The position numbers were made by a program, and so were the translations under genes. This document shows positions 16,788-25,754 of a DNA stretch of 64,000 bases, piece by piece (position 1 is the first letter of the stretch; each line of letters starts with the position of its first letter). A model generated the notes under the pieces. It was given only the letters and a program-made list of their open reading frames with translations, did no database searches and was not told the origin of the DNA. The DNA comes from Candidatus Melainabacteria bacterium (GTDB taxonomy: Bacteria > Cyanobacteriota > Vampirovibrionia > Obscuribacterales > Obscuribacteraceae): assembly GCA_016212515.1 (NCBI GenBank), contig JACRFZ010000122.1, positions 1 to 64,000 of the forward strand, in the 5' to 3' direction.

Positions 16788-17732
16788 TCAACCGTACACC
16801 TCTTGCAAGGCTAGGAGCAGTGCTCTTGCCGACTGAAATCGTTTGTTTTTATCCTTGAGAAGGCAGCGCTCAATGATTGGTGCCACGCCTGCAGCCAGCC
16901 CCGCTCTCACTTCCCCTATGGGTCTGGCTGTTTCATAGAGATGCATGGCAAAGGTATGCATGGCGCTCTCTCCCTCGAAAGGAGCCACTCCGGCCAGCAT
17001 GCGATAGTACATGCAGCCGAAGGAATAAATATCGGTAAGGCTATCCAGATCCCGCCCCATACACTGCTCAGGGCTCATATAGAGCGGGCTGCCGAAAACA
17101 AAACCGGGCTGCGTCAAAGACTTACGCTCTTCGTCATGCACCTTATTGCATTTGGCAATGCCGAAGTCGAGCAGCTTGATGGCCTGGAAATGCTCGAGCG
17201 GATAATCTCTGTCGAAACTGGATGACTCCCTGGTGAGCATGACATTGCTGGGCTTGACGTCACGGTGCACAATCCCCAGCTCATGAGCTTCCTCCAGGCC
17301 TTTCAAGACACCGCAAAGAATTCGATAAGCTTCAGCCTCAGACATCTGTGGCTCCCGCTCCAACACTTTGTCGAGACCTTCACCCTCAAGGTGCTCAAGA
17401 ACCAGATAAGGCCGCTGTATGTCCAGCTCCATGGAGCTGCCGTCTGCTTTCTCCACTGCATTTTCAAGCACGCCGAAGGAAAGCACGTGCACAATGTTGG
17501 GGTGATTGAGATGATTTATGATCGCCGCTTCCCGCTTGAAGCGCTCAATACTCTCTTCTGAATCGGTGATGTATGAGTGCAAGACCTTCACGGCTACTCG
17601 CAGGTCGGCCTTGGTGTGCTCAGCCAGGAAGACTGTAGAGAGCCCACCTACCCCAATCACTTCCGTAAGCAGAAACCGATTCTCAATGATGGCGCCGACC
17701 AGCTTCTTACTTTCATTGACCGCTTTCTGCAT
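16788..17732 (-). CDS. Ser/Thr protein kinase (PknB type, cytosolic)
   Basis: 314 residues from ATG 17732 (GGGCGG upstream). An earlier in-frame start would read into the 44-bp repeat and is unlikely. All kinase subdomains are visible: glycine loop VIGVGGLSTVF, lysine in VAVKVLH, catalytic loop HRDVKPSNVM, LLDFGIAK, GSPLYMSPEQ and DIYSFGCMYYRML. The protein ends just after the kinase fold with no membrane segment or PASTA/TPR sensor region, so it is soluble and needs an outside input. It is convergent with the serine protease gene. Substrates unknown. Confidence 0.92.
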   Translation of the reverse strand: MQKAVNESKKLVGAIIENRFLLTEVIGVGGLSTVFLAEHTKADLRVAVKVLHSYITDSEESIERFKREAAIINHLNHPNIVHVLSFGVLENAVEKADGSSMELDIQRPYLVLEHLEGEGLDKVLEREPQMSEAEAYRILCGVLKGLEEAHELGIVHRDVKPSNVMLTRESSSFDRDYPLEHFQAIKLLDFGIAKCNKVHDEERKSLTQPGFVFGSPLYMSPEQCMGRDLDSLTDIYSFGCMYYRMLAGVAPFEGESAMHTFAMHLYETARPIGEVRAGLAAGVAPIIERCLLKDKNKRFQSARALLLALQEVYG

Positions 17733-17830
17733 GAATACCGCCCATTGCCGAAGTACTAGACAAGATTGCCCTGAAGTCCGAGTTTGCACCATTCCCGGAT
17801 AATCATCAGACTCTATACTACCAGCAGCAA

Positions 17831-18013
17831 GCCCCATACCCACCACTAGACCTAAGAAGGGGCTACCTGCGGCAGCCCCATACCCATCATCAGACCTAAG
17901 AAGGGGCTACCTGCGGCAGCCCCATACCCATCATCAGACCTAAGAAGGGGCTACCTGCGGCAGCCCCATACCCACCACTAGACCTAAGAAGGGGCTACCT
18001 GCGGCAGCCCCTT
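17831..18013. repeat. Tandem repeat, four copies of a 44-bp hairpin unit
   Basis: Copies start at 17831, 17875, 17919 and 17963, and the array closes with a partial fifth from 18007. The period is exactly 44 bp and copies differ at only a few bases (CACCACTAG versus CATCATCAG). Each unit holds GGGGCT...AGCCCC with inner CC/GG pairing, so each can form a hairpin; the last has a 9-bp stem GAAGGGGCT/AGCCCCTTC. The array lies downstream of the minus-strand gene at 18046 and upstream of the kinase start, so multiplied terminator hairpins are a reasonable reading. There are no unique spacers, hence not a CRISPR. Confidence 0.9.
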
Positions 18014-18045
18014 CTTTACACCCCGGGAGAAAAGCTAAAGATGGG

Positions 18046-18543
18046 CTACCAGGCTCTAGGAGCGTTGTGGAAGCGATTGAGCAGGTTGGAAGTAGAGGGC
18101 TGACCGACTTGCACCGAGCGAATCCCCTGCCCGTCGACCGGCGCCTGCTGCTGCTGCACCAGCTTGAGCTGCTCCAATTGCCCCCTCAGCCTCTCTGAAA
18201 TCGGGCTGTCATAGCCCTTCGTCCCCTGACTCAAGACTAGCTCCCGCTTGAGATAGTGACCGGCGGCCGCCAAATTGCCCCGGGAAAGTTCCTTCCGATA
18301 GGCCTGATCAAGTTCTTCCAGGTGACGACCGGCGCCGATATCGCCGAAAAACATGCGGGCGGCGGCACTGCCGTCCGAAAACTTCTCGCCCACTTGAAAG
18401 CAAAAGCGGGTGGCCTTTTTCAGTTCTCTCGTCACTTCCTCAAAGAAGGCGCCGGAGGCCTGGTCCATCTCCCTGTCGCACTGAGTGCCCAGAGGTTCGG
18501 CGCTGCGGCAGTCAAATTTATAAGTTCTGTTATCTCTTTCCAT
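18046..18543 (-). CDS. Hypothetical soluble protein
   Basis: 165 residues; ATG 18543 has GAAGGA upstream. Mostly helical and charged, with four cysteines in the N-terminal half (C12, C22, C48 and nearby) and a Gln-rich run (VQQQQAPV) near the C-terminus. I recognise no domain, signal peptide or membrane helix. It stands alone between the 44-bp repeat array and a divergent lipoprotein operon. No function proposed. Confidence 0.5.
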   Translation of the reverse strand: MERDNRTYKFDCRSAEPLGTQCDREMDQASGAFFEEVTRELKKATRFCFQVGEKFSDGSAAARMFFGDIGAGRHLEELDQAYRKELSRGNLAAAGHYLKRELVLSQGTKGYDSPISERLRGQLEQLKLVQQQQAPVDGQGIRSVQVGQPSTSNLLNRFHNAPRAW

Positions 18544-18730
18544 GATTCTAGTCCTTCAAAAATCGGGGTTGGTGGTTAGTTCCGGGTATGAGGCGGAGGG
18601 GGCGGTTCATGCCCTCAATTTAGTGCCGGCGCCGGCCAAGAGCACTGTGCAAATGCACAGACTTAACCCATTCGGCAGCGCCGCCAAGACAAGCTCTGCT
18701 ATGATCTGAGGCTGTAGCAAATGAGGAAAA

Positions 18731-19261
18731 GTGTTGAAAATCGTAAGCAGAACGGGCAAATGCCCACAATCTACGCCAACTTCCCCTTCCTACTCCCTAT
18801 CATCGGCCTGCCTGCTTACCGCTATGGCGGCAGTAATTCTCAGCCTGGGCGGTTGCGCCAAACCAGAAGCCCAGGTCAAAACCGACAAACCGGCGCCGGA
18901 AGGCACCACCTATGCCGCCGCCGAAGACATGGAACTGAAGAAAGCTAGAGTGGAAGCCCTCGACCACTTTGATGAATTTGCCACGGCATTTAAGAACAAA
19001 CAGGAAGGTGAAAAATTTGCGGTTAAGGCCGCCTTCAAGGACGGCGACCAGGAAGTACACAAATGGCTGATCGTAGATCAGATGGAGAACCTGGATATCG
19101 TCGGACACTTCGCTTCCGGAGACGAGAAAGGCAACCTGAAAGCCGGACAACAAGCCACCGCCAAAGCAACCTTCATCGACGACTGGAGCTACGTAGACAA
19201 AAACGGCGGCGAGCACGGCGGCTACGGGCTGGCGGTCCTGAGAAAAAGACAGGCAAAATAA
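18731..19261 (+). CDS. DUF2314-domain lipoprotein
   Basis: 176 residues from GTG 18731. A hydrophobic stretch ending LSLGGC gives a lipobox with C42, so the mature protein is a membrane-anchored lipoprotein. The C-terminal domain (FAVKAAFKDGDQEVHKWLIVD, GHFASGDEKGNLKAGQ, DWSYVDKNGGEHGGYGLAVL) fits the DUF2314 pattern. Such domains are found in small proteins of unknown role, sometimes near toxin or immunity genes. It is the first gene of a likely four-gene operon with gaps of 20-31 bases. Domain call fair, function unknown. Confidence 0.7.
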   Translation: MLKIVSRTGKCPQSTPTSPSYSLSSACLLTAMAAVILSLGGCAKPEAQVKTDKPAPEGTTYAAAEDMELKKARVEALDHFDEFATAFKNKQEGEKFAVKAAFKDGDQEVHKWLIVDQMENLDIVGHFASGDEKGNLKAGQQATAKATFIDDWSYVDKNGGEHGGYGLAVLRKRQAK

Positions 19262-19281
19262 AGGAGTCAGTCCAAACGACT

Positions 19282-20205
19282 ATGACCAACTCCATCTGTC
19301 GCAACCATCAGAAATATAAGCAGTACCTATCAGCCTACCGGCTCGCATACGGTCGTGCCAAAAGCGTCAGGAAGTTGGAAATAATGCTTTCCTTCGCCCC
19401 GGTCATTGCCTGCCTGGCCCTCTACCAGATTGGCCCTTTCATTTTGAGCGGTTCCAGAGAATTCCCAGCCAACCTGCTCAATCTCTGCGCTCTGGCTGGG
19501 GTGATTATGCTGCTTGTCTGCGACTTAAAACTAGAACCACTGCGGGCTGTGCACAGACGTGCCGCCAATATTGATCTGGAAGCCTACGATACAGCCGTTC
19601 TGGAATTCCCCTGGCATGCCGCCGTCACTGGAGAAAAGCCCAGCCAGTCAGCGCTCGATGCCGAAGCCCGCGGCTACGACAGCGCACTTGCCAGCGCCCA
19701 TCCACCGGAGCTGTCCCTGGAAGATAGCTGGTATCCGCCTTTGATCGAGACCATCGCCATTGAACCGGCCAGGCTTTACTGCCTCAGGCAAAATTGCAGT
19801 TTTGAGATCATGTATCGACAGAAATACATGCAGCTCTTTCTTTTGCCCATGCTCATTATCACCACACTTTTGATATTGGTGCAGATCTATCTTTTCGGCG
19901 CCAACCTGCCCAACACCTGCTGCACTCTGATTACGGCTTCACCCATTTTCCGCATGCTCTTGCTCGGACTGACCGTGCAGAACCGCAATTGCCAGCTACT
20001 CAAGGAACTCAAAGCCAACATCGATGAAGCACTAAAGACACAAGATACCTCGGTGGAAACAGCCCGCGCCTTCCAGGACCGACTCTTCCTCACTCGCGAC
20101 ACGCAACCCCTTATTAGCATCGCCGGCTTCAAACATATAAAACTCAAGTACTTGCCTGTATTGAAGGCCGAAACAGAAGCATTGATAAAGGCAGCCGGAC
20201 ATTGA
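19282..20205 (+). CDS. S-4TM family putative pore-forming effector
   Basis: 307 residues from ATG 19282 (AGGAG 15 bases upstream, rather far). An earlier in-frame start would overlap the lipoprotein gene by 200 bases. Four membrane segments lie at about 34-52, 63-80, 185-205 and 213-231 in a 2+2 layout. The soluble middle has the family landmarks AANIDLEAYDTAVLEFPW (94-111), SWYPP (149-153) and ARLYCLRQNCSFEIMYRQKY (163-182). S-4TM proteins were predicted as pore-forming effectors of nucleotide-signal (SMODS/CD-NTase) conflict systems. No CD-NTase gene is next to it; the neighbours are envelope proteins. Family call fairly firm, function inferred. Confidence 0.7.
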   Translation: MTNSICRNHQKYKQYLSAYRLAYGRAKSVRKLEIMLSFAPVIACLALYQIGPFILSGSREFPANLLNLCALAGVIMLLVCDLKLEPLRAVHRRAANIDLEAYDTAVLEFPWHAAVTGEKPSQSALDAEARGYDSALASAHPPELSLEDSWYPPLIETIAIEPARLYCLRQNCSFEIMYRQKYMQLFLLPMLIITTLLILVQIYLFGANLPNTCCTLITASPIFRMLLLGLTVQNRNCQLLKELKANIDEALKTQDTSVETARAFQDRLFLTRDTQPLISIAGFKHIKLKYLPVLKAETEALIKAAGH

Positions 20206-20236
20206 GAAAGACAGAGGAAGTAAATACTCAAACCCT

Positions 20237-22507
20237 ATGAAACAGCCGCAAGATAGAGCTTCAATGCCCAGGGGAAGAACAGCGAGGCTGCTTTCCTCTC
20301 TGCTCTGCCTCGCCCTCAGTGCATCTCTATCAATGAGCCTGGAGGGCTGCGCCCCCTCCGACTTCGCTGTCAAACAGAAGGTCTCCACCGTGCTCGATGT
20401 GCCGGTGACACAGCCGGATCTAAAGCACCTTCTAGCCGTCACTTCCAAAATGCAAATTGTTGCCTCCGGTCAATTCGCCCCGGGCAATTATTGGTCCCAC
20501 AAGAAACAGCTCTCCTTCGCCCCCGACACGAGCTTCCAGGTCAATCTGGAGATGCCGGTGGAAAACCCCGACATTCTATCAACTAGAAATGCCACCGGCT
20601 TTCTTGCCACATCCAAAGAGTTTGCCGTCAATGCCGTGCCGGTGCCGAAGAACATTCAACTGGTGGAAGGTAAGCTGACCGGCGAAGTGGAATACGGGAA
20701 ATGGCTCGGTGCCTTCCTGGTCAACCTCCTGCAACTGGGCAACAACGACGGCGGCTTGCGCAGCACCATCGCCTCCATGAAAATTGAAAGCGCCCGACTG
20801 GAGCTAAAGCCTGGTGCAAAGCTTGTCTTTGGTCAAAAGAGCCTGATAGTCGGGGAAAATTCCAGCATCACTTTGAACAACCTTGATATTGACCATGACC
20901 TCAACTACAGAGGCGAGATGGTCTTTGATCTAAATTTCGACAAGGGTTGCGACTGGCTGGGCAAAAGAGTAGATACCCGCTTCAACGGGGGTTTTGCCAG
21001 ACTCTATTTGATAGTGGAAGGGCGCGATAAAACTCTCACTCTTTCACTCAACAAAGAGCACCCGACCGTTTTGGACAGTCACACCGTCGATATAAGACTG
21101 GAAGATTGTCGTTTCAACTTCGGTCATGAGAAACTGTCGTCGTCACTTAGCGAAAGCGCGGCCATAGATGTCACCGATCTCAAATGGTCACGCTTTTCAG
21201 CCGTTGAAGAACCCACCCTCGAACTGAAAAGCACTATGACCCTGGTGGCCACTGCTGCCGACATAAACACTTCCTCGCATCAAACCAAGCTGACTCTTCC
21301 AAACGCCGTCAATACCGTTCTGGACATCAACACTAAGGGCAAGGAAAGCGACACGCACTTTGCCACTATGGGCGATGCAGTCGCTCGCACCATAGCCATC
21401 ACGCTGAACAAGAGCCACACCAGCCTGACACTGCTTCTGGAAGACGGAACCCTCGGTCCGGTTTCCTTCGATAAGTTCGGCAAACTCAATTTCAGCCTCA
21501 AGCGCGGCGACGCACGATTCAAGAGCCTGGATTGGCGGAGCGACAACAGTCGCTTCACGCTGGATGGTGCCGGGGAGTCGACTCTCACCGTCCCCACCGA
21601 AATGTTCCTGGAGCAGACCAGAGGAGGCAAACAGACCACTTTATCTCTGCCTATAGACATCCACGTAGGCGAAGCCAAAGTCAAATTGGGTGACGAAGAA
21701 ACAATCCTTGAGCAATTGAAAGGCAAATTACGCTTTGATGTAGCCAAAGAAATTCAGATGGAAAGCGACCTGGACTTCACCATCAAGCACTCTCCTTTGT
21801 TGAAGGACGAGGAAGCGGAAGTGAAGGTACGCGGGCTCGATCTGGAAATTGGCGATACGACTTCCAGACTCTCCCTCAAGCAATGCCGGGTGCTGGTTCC
21901 CAATCAGGCACTTTCAATGGCTATTCAAGCAGAGACGCCATCGTCCTTTGAAATAGAGTTGAACAAGACAGTTGTGGAAGACAAACACTGGCGCTATAAA
22001 AACGCCATTGCTAAGAACGTCTTTGTAAACAACCTCAAGATCACCAATATGCGCCCCAAGCAGCACGGCAGTCTCGATTTTCAAGCCTCTGCCGATGTAG
22101 TCTTGGAAGGCACGGTTGATAAATGCGGGCTCCTGATTGGTAAAGACAAATGGGAAACCAAACCATGGTCACTGAAAGCCCATCTTAAAGGTCCGGGCAG
22201 CGTCAAATACAATTTCGCCGCCAGAAAGGAAAGGCTCTCCGAGGTCAACTACGATCTGGCCATGCGCCTGCCTTTGCCCAAAGACATGGATCTGGACTGG
22301 AGTGAGGTGGGAGCGGGCATACTACAGGCAACGGAACGGCAGGTTATACTCTCCCACCTGCGTAAAATAACAATTCCGGTAAAACACAAAGGTACCCTGG
22401 AACTCTTTCAAAACAAAAAATACAAAGACTTGAGTATCGTCAAACTGGTGGTTAAGCCTTACGAAGCGGGCTCTCAGGTGGAATTCAGCGCCAACGTAAA
22501 ACTCTAG
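20237..22507 (+). CDS. Large lipoprotein, beta-rich, unknown function
   Basis: 756 residues. A hydrophobic region (LLSSLLCLALSASLSMSLEGC) ends in a lipobox with C38, so it is a lipoprotein facing the periplasm or surface. The rest is an alternating beta-strand pattern with many Leu-x-Leu-x and Asp/Lys turns and no cysteine motifs or catalytic signature; it superficially recalls AsmA-like or other lipid-transfer beta-groove proteins, but I cannot assign a family. It follows the S-4TM gene by 31 bases and precedes the next gene by 23 bases, so all four genes of this group are probably one transcript. Confidence 0.65.
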   Translation: MKQPQDRASMPRGRTARLLSSLLCLALSASLSMSLEGCAPSDFAVKQKVSTVLDVPVTQPDLKHLLAVTSKMQIVASGQFAPGNYWSHKKQLSFAPDTSFQVNLEMPVENPDILSTRNATGFLATSKEFAVNAVPVPKNIQLVEGKLTGEVEYGKWLGAFLVNLLQLGNNDGGLRSTIASMKIESARLELKPGAKLVFGQKSLIVGENSSITLNNLDIDHDLNYRGEMVFDLNFDKGCDWLGKRVDTRFNGGFARLYLIVEGRDKTLTLSLNKEHPTVLDSHTVDIRLEDCRFNFGHEKLSSSLSESAAIDVTDLKWSRFSAVEEPTLELKSTMTLVATAADINTSSHQTKLTLPNAVNTVLDINTKGKESDTHFATMGDAVARTIAITLNKSHTSLTLLLEDGTLGPVSFDKFGKLNFSLKRGDARFKSLDWRSDNSRFTLDGAGESTLTVPTEMFLEQTRGGKQTTLSLPIDIHVGEAKVKLGDEETILEQLKGKLRFDVAKEIQMESDLDFTIKHSPLLKDEEAEVKVRGLDLEIGDTTSRLSLKQCRVLVPNQALSMAIQAETPSSFEIELNKTVVEDKHWRYKNAIAKNVFVNNLKITNMRPKQHGSLDFQASADVVLEGTVDKCGLLIGKDKWETKPWSLKAHLKGPGSVKYNFAARKERLSEVNYDLAMRLPLPKDMDLDWSEVGAGILQATERQVILSHLRKITIPVKHKGTLELFQNKKYKDLSIVKLVVKPYEAGSQVEFSANVKL

Positions 22508-22530
22508 GTTCAAGACGGAAGGATTGAGAA

Positions 22531-23658
22531 GTGAAAATTCAAAAGTACTTTAGCGGCAAAACCCTCCTGCTTTCATTGACTGTTGCCATGCTATCTTTCA
22601 CCGCGCCGGCAATGGCCGACCAGACTTCAGGCGGCTGGACGACCACCGAAGCGGAAGGCATCCACCTCACCTATCCCGCCACCTGGAAGAAAACCGCCAT
22701 AGGCGGCAGTAGCGATGACAAAGACAACCTCTTGAAGGTAAGCGGCACGCTACCCGGCGGCGGCTTTGCCGAACTTTCCCTGACCAATCCCAAAGGTGAG
22801 CTAAGCCCGTCCCTGCTCTTAAAAATTCTGGAAGAAGGCTACTTCAGCAAACTGCCTGAATACAAAGCCTCCCCGGAAAAGTCCGTAAGACTTTCAGATG
22901 GTCAAACAGCACTGAGCAGAGAAGTAACCTTCAGACAGGCCGGCGCTCTATTCTGTCAACGGCATCTACTTTTCCAAAACAATAATGCAGGAGCGGAAAA
23001 CAAAAACCACATGCTCTTGCTCACCTGTCCGCTCACTGACTACAATGCCACCGGCACGATCTGGTCCACGGCTGTTGCATCTCTTCTGCCAAGACCAGGC
23101 GTAGCAAAAACCAGCAGGCTCGGCCAGCCTGTGACAAGCAAGAGCGGTTCACAGTCGCCATCTCAATCTGCGAAGGAAGCCGGCACAGCCACAAAACCAC
23201 TCAACGCCAGCACCTGGAGCAGCCAGGACGGTGAGCTTTCCCTCAGCCTGCCGGGCTATTTAAAAGAAACCGTCTCCGAAAGTGACGACCACCCACTTAA
23301 GGCCGTGAGTGCCGAAAACGGCAAAATGATATGTGTTGACGTTTACCGGGGTGATGCCGACAACTATCACACCCTGCCGCAACTCTGCCAGATGCTGGAA
23401 GAAAAGTATTTCGAAACCCAGAAGGGCTACCGCAAGCTAAACGAAGAAGCTCGCTCCATGGGACAGGGCGGCAGCTTGAGCGGCATCGCCAGGGAATCAA
23501 CTTTCGTAATGAACGGCACCAATGTGCACCACCTTTCAGGTTACATCATGAGCGACAAGCACCTCTATGCCATAGGTCTCACCACGGCCGGCGTCAACAA
23601 CAATGAAGCGCACCAGATCTGGAGCCGCGTCCTCTCCAGTGTAGCTTTGAAAAAGTAG
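22531..23658 (+). CDS. Exported protein with two PsbP/DUF1795-like domains
   Basis: 375 residues from GTG 22531. Residues 1-29 are a signal peptide ending APAMA. Two similar domains follow (about 33-190 and 235-375), each opening with a pattern like GIHLTYPATWKK or ELSLSLPGYLKE and each containing ILEEGYF/MLEEKYF and a late hydrophobic strand, as in PsbP/DcrB-type folds. A Ser/Thr/Gln-rich linker joins them. Probably a periplasmic or surface protein; ligand unknown. Last gene of the operon, followed by a hairpin at 23689-23719. Confidence 0.6.
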   Translation: MKIQKYFSGKTLLLSLTVAMLSFTAPAMADQTSGGWTTTEAEGIHLTYPATWKKTAIGGSSDDKDNLLKVSGTLPGGGFAELSLTNPKGELSPSLLLKILEEGYFSKLPEYKASPEKSVRLSDGQTALSREVTFRQAGALFCQRHLLFQNNNAGAENKNHMLLLTCPLTDYNATGTIWSTAVASLLPRPGVAKTSRLGQPVTSKSGSQSPSQSAKEAGTATKPLNASTWSSQDGELSLSLPGYLKETVSESDDHPLKAVSAENGKMICVDVYRGDADNYHTLPQLCQMLEEKYFETQKGYRKLNEEARSMGQGGSLSGIARESTFVMNGTNVHHLSGYIMSDKHLYAIGLTTAGVNNNEAHQIWSRVLSSVALKK

Positions 23659-23688
23659 CAATTTCCGGAACAGCGCGGAGAAAACTTC

Positions 23689-23719
23689 AACTGACTGCAC
23701 ATCTATGGTGCAGTCAGTT
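23689..23719 (+). terminator. Perfect 12-bp hairpin after the lipoprotein/S-4TM operon
   Basis: Arms AACTGACTGCAC (23689-23700) and GTGCAGTCAGTT (23708-23719) with a 7-base loop. It begins 31 bases past the stop codon. No proper T run follows, so it may be a weak terminator or mRNA-stabilising element, or part of the structured leader of the next gene. Confidence 0.5.
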
Positions 23720-23761
23720 CATTAGGCCTTCTCCTTCACGCTTGCTAGAGTGAAAGCATCT

Positions 23762-23822
23762 GGCACCCCTACTTCGGTCTAAGGGAAATAAACTCTCCGC
23801 GCCTCAGGCGCGGAGGGGTGCC
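23762..23822 (+). ncRNA. Structured leader of the TROVE gene; possible Y-RNA-like element
   Basis: GGCACCCC (23762-23769) pairs with GGGGTGCC (23815-23822). Directly stacked inside is a second perfect stem, TCCGCGCC (23796-23803) with GGCGCGGA (23807-23814) around loop TCA. A 26-base bulge (23770-23795) lies on the 5' side only. The structure ends 5 bases before the ribosome site CGGAG of the Ro60-like gene. Bacterial Ro60 proteins bind Y RNAs often encoded next to them, and a closed-end stem with a bulge suits that; a translational control leader is equally possible. No sequence match to known Y RNAs is claimed. Confidence 0.35.
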
Positions 23823-23839
23823 GACCCGGAGATATAAAA

Positions 23840-25702
23840 ATGACGAAAAAAATTACAGGCTTAATAGCAAGGGCGGTTCAAGCCCTCAACTACAAGGGCG
23901 CCGCTGCCTATCTTTTGAACAAGAGCGATCCGCTCAAGCATCTGGTTTTCACTAAAGGAGCCGCCTTCTTCACAGACACCTTCTACCGCAGCCGGCAAGA
24001 AGAGCTCTTTGCTTACAGCGAGGCCCTCCTTGCTGCCGAAGCCTTTGAGCCCGGCTTCGGTTGGAAGTTCGCCGCCTATATGCGCGATCCCCAGAACGGC
24101 AAAGGCAACCGCATCCAGGGCTCGGTAGCGGCGGCCATTCTGGCCTCAAATGACCCTAGTGGTGTCTTCACCGAGGAATACACCTACAAATGCCTCAGGC
24201 ACCGGGCCGATGATCTGGTTATCTTCCTCACTCATTTTTATAACCTGCATCTAGGTGATGTACCGGAGGCCGCCAAAAGAGGAATGGCTAGAGCCGCCAA
24301 CGGCATGGACGAGTACCAGCTACTCAAATACGCCGGTAAACAATATCCTATTCTACGGCTGCGAGCTTCAGGCAAGCGAAAGAAGCGCGCCTCCTTGAGA
24401 ATCGTCGATGCCCTGGGTCTGGCAAAAGCCTATCTAAACGAACAAAGCCTGGCCATTTACAATTACCTGCACGCTCCCAGTCGACTGAAAGATAAATATG
24501 CCCAGGCACTTGAGTTAGCACCGCACCGGCGCGAGTTTTTCAAAGACGGCAAGTACGCCGACGCAGAGGCCGGCCGGGTCACTCTCGAGCAAATCCTGAG
24601 CACTCGGGGCTCAGGCACTCTGGTCTGGCACAATCTCTTTGACATGGAGAACGTGCTTTCAGATATAGCCTTCAAGAACCATATACGGTGCATGTACAAA
24701 GCCGGGGTGAACATCAATAGAATCAACCAGGAAGCCCGTAGTCGCAAGTACACCGGCGTCTATCCGCATCAAGTCTTTGCCGGCTACGCCGCCGTCAAAC
24801 GCGGCATCAGTCGCTACAAGGATAAAGTCCACCTGGGAAAAACAGCCAGGAAACTCAAGACTGTTGCCTTCCAGGCATACTCCTATCCAGAATTGACTCC
24901 GGTCTTCGAAACCGTTCTGCGAAAGGCCATGAAGAACGCCTCTCTGGACGGACTCAGTCTCGGTCTGGCGGACATATCTCCATCCATGTTTACGGTCAAT
25001 CTGGCCGGCGACCTCAGCACCATGAAGGCCGGTGATGCAGCCATTCTCTTTTCCTCATTAATGGCCCAGACCCTTGGTTATGCCGGCACCTTCGGCAACG
25101 GTATTCAAATCATCGACCACAGGCGCGAAAGCGTGCTGGAATTCGCCGACGAGATAAAGACAATCGGGCGAGGCTGGGCCGGCACCCAGGTCACCCGCGC
25201 CGTCATCAACCTGATCACGATTCTGCTCAACCAGCCCGAGCGGCCAAGGCCCACCACAATCTACTTCTTCACAGACATGCAATTCGATCCGCCGGAAATC
25301 GAAACGCTACCTCCGCTACCAGTCTTTCGAAATACCATTAGAGATTTCTTCAGCCCCCATAAGCCGCCGCTGGAGTCAGCCATTGCCGCCTACCGCCACC
25401 TGATTGGCGAAGTCGACATTGTCCTCTGGAATCTCTCCAGCTACGACACAACTCCTGTTTCCACAACAGTTGAGGGAGTCTTCATGACTTCAGGCTTCGA
25501 CATCAACACCTTTAAGCACATCTCCAATTGGAAAGCCAGGCAAAGAAAAGGAATGCTACCGGAGCCTGCCCTGACCGAAAGACAACAAACCCTGGAGACT
25601 GCTACAACTCTCGCTCCGGCGCAACTCACGCCCCCAGGTCAAGATGCAAATTGCGCCGTCCGGACAGGCGACGAAGAGATAGAATACATTCGCGGGTTCT
25701 AA
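23840..25702 (+). CDS. rsr: TROVE domain protein (Ro60/Rsr orthologue)
   Basis: 620 residues; ATG 23840 follows CGGAG. The N-terminal two thirds match the TROVE HEAT-repeat ring (ALNYKGAAAYLLNKSDPLKHLVF, LRHRADDLVIFLTHFYNL, and later YPHQVFAGYA). The C-terminal third is a von Willebrand A domain with metal-site motif DISPS (D378, S380, S382) and FFTDMQFD. In Deinococcus and Salmonella such proteins bind Y RNA and guide exonucleases in RNA quality control and stress recovery. The last 60 residues are a Pro/Thr/Gln-rich tail. A WYL regulator follows after 52 bases. No RtcB/RtcA ligase-cyclase genes are adjacent. Confidence 0.9.
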   Translation: MTKKITGLIARAVQALNYKGAAAYLLNKSDPLKHLVFTKGAAFFTDTFYRSRQEELFAYSEALLAAEAFEPGFGWKFAAYMRDPQNGKGNRIQGSVAAAILASNDPSGVFTEEYTYKCLRHRADDLVIFLTHFYNLHLGDVPEAAKRGMARAANGMDEYQLLKYAGKQYPILRLRASGKRKKRASLRIVDALGLAKAYLNEQSLAIYNYLHAPSRLKDKYAQALELAPHRREFFKDGKYADAEAGRVTLEQILSTRGSGTLVWHNLFDMENVLSDIAFKNHIRCMYKAGVNINRINQEARSRKYTGVYPHQVFAGYAAVKRGISRYKDKVHLGKTARKLKTVAFQAYSYPELTPVFETVLRKAMKNASLDGLSLGLADISPSMFTVNLAGDLSTMKAGDAAILFSSLMAQTLGYAGTFGNGIQIIDHRRESVLEFADEIKTIGRGWAGTQVTRAVINLITILLNQPERPRPTTIYFFTDMQFDPPEIETLPPLPVFRNTIRDFFSPHKPPLESAIAAYRHLIGEVDIVLWNLSSYDTTPVSTTVEGVFMTSGFDINTFKHISNWKARQRKGMLPEPALTERQQTLETATTLAPAQLTPPGQDANCAVRTGDEEIEYIRGF

Positions 25703-25754
25703 CGCAACCGCGGTACTACCAATAATATTAAGATGAAGCAGGCAAACACCAAAA

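Noticed and set aside
17733..17846. Upstream start for the Ser/Thr kinase
   Set aside because: The added residues would be encoded partly by the 44-bp repeat unit, and ATG 17732 has a better ribosome site and directly precedes the kinase fold.
17831..18013. CRISPR array
   Set aside because: The 44-bp units are contiguous tandem copies with no variable spacers, and no cas genes are present.
19063..19281. N-terminal extension of the S-4TM gene
   Set aside because: It overlaps the DUF2314 lipoprotein gene in another frame and reads Arg-rich non-protein-like sequence; ATG 19282 starts the conserved part.
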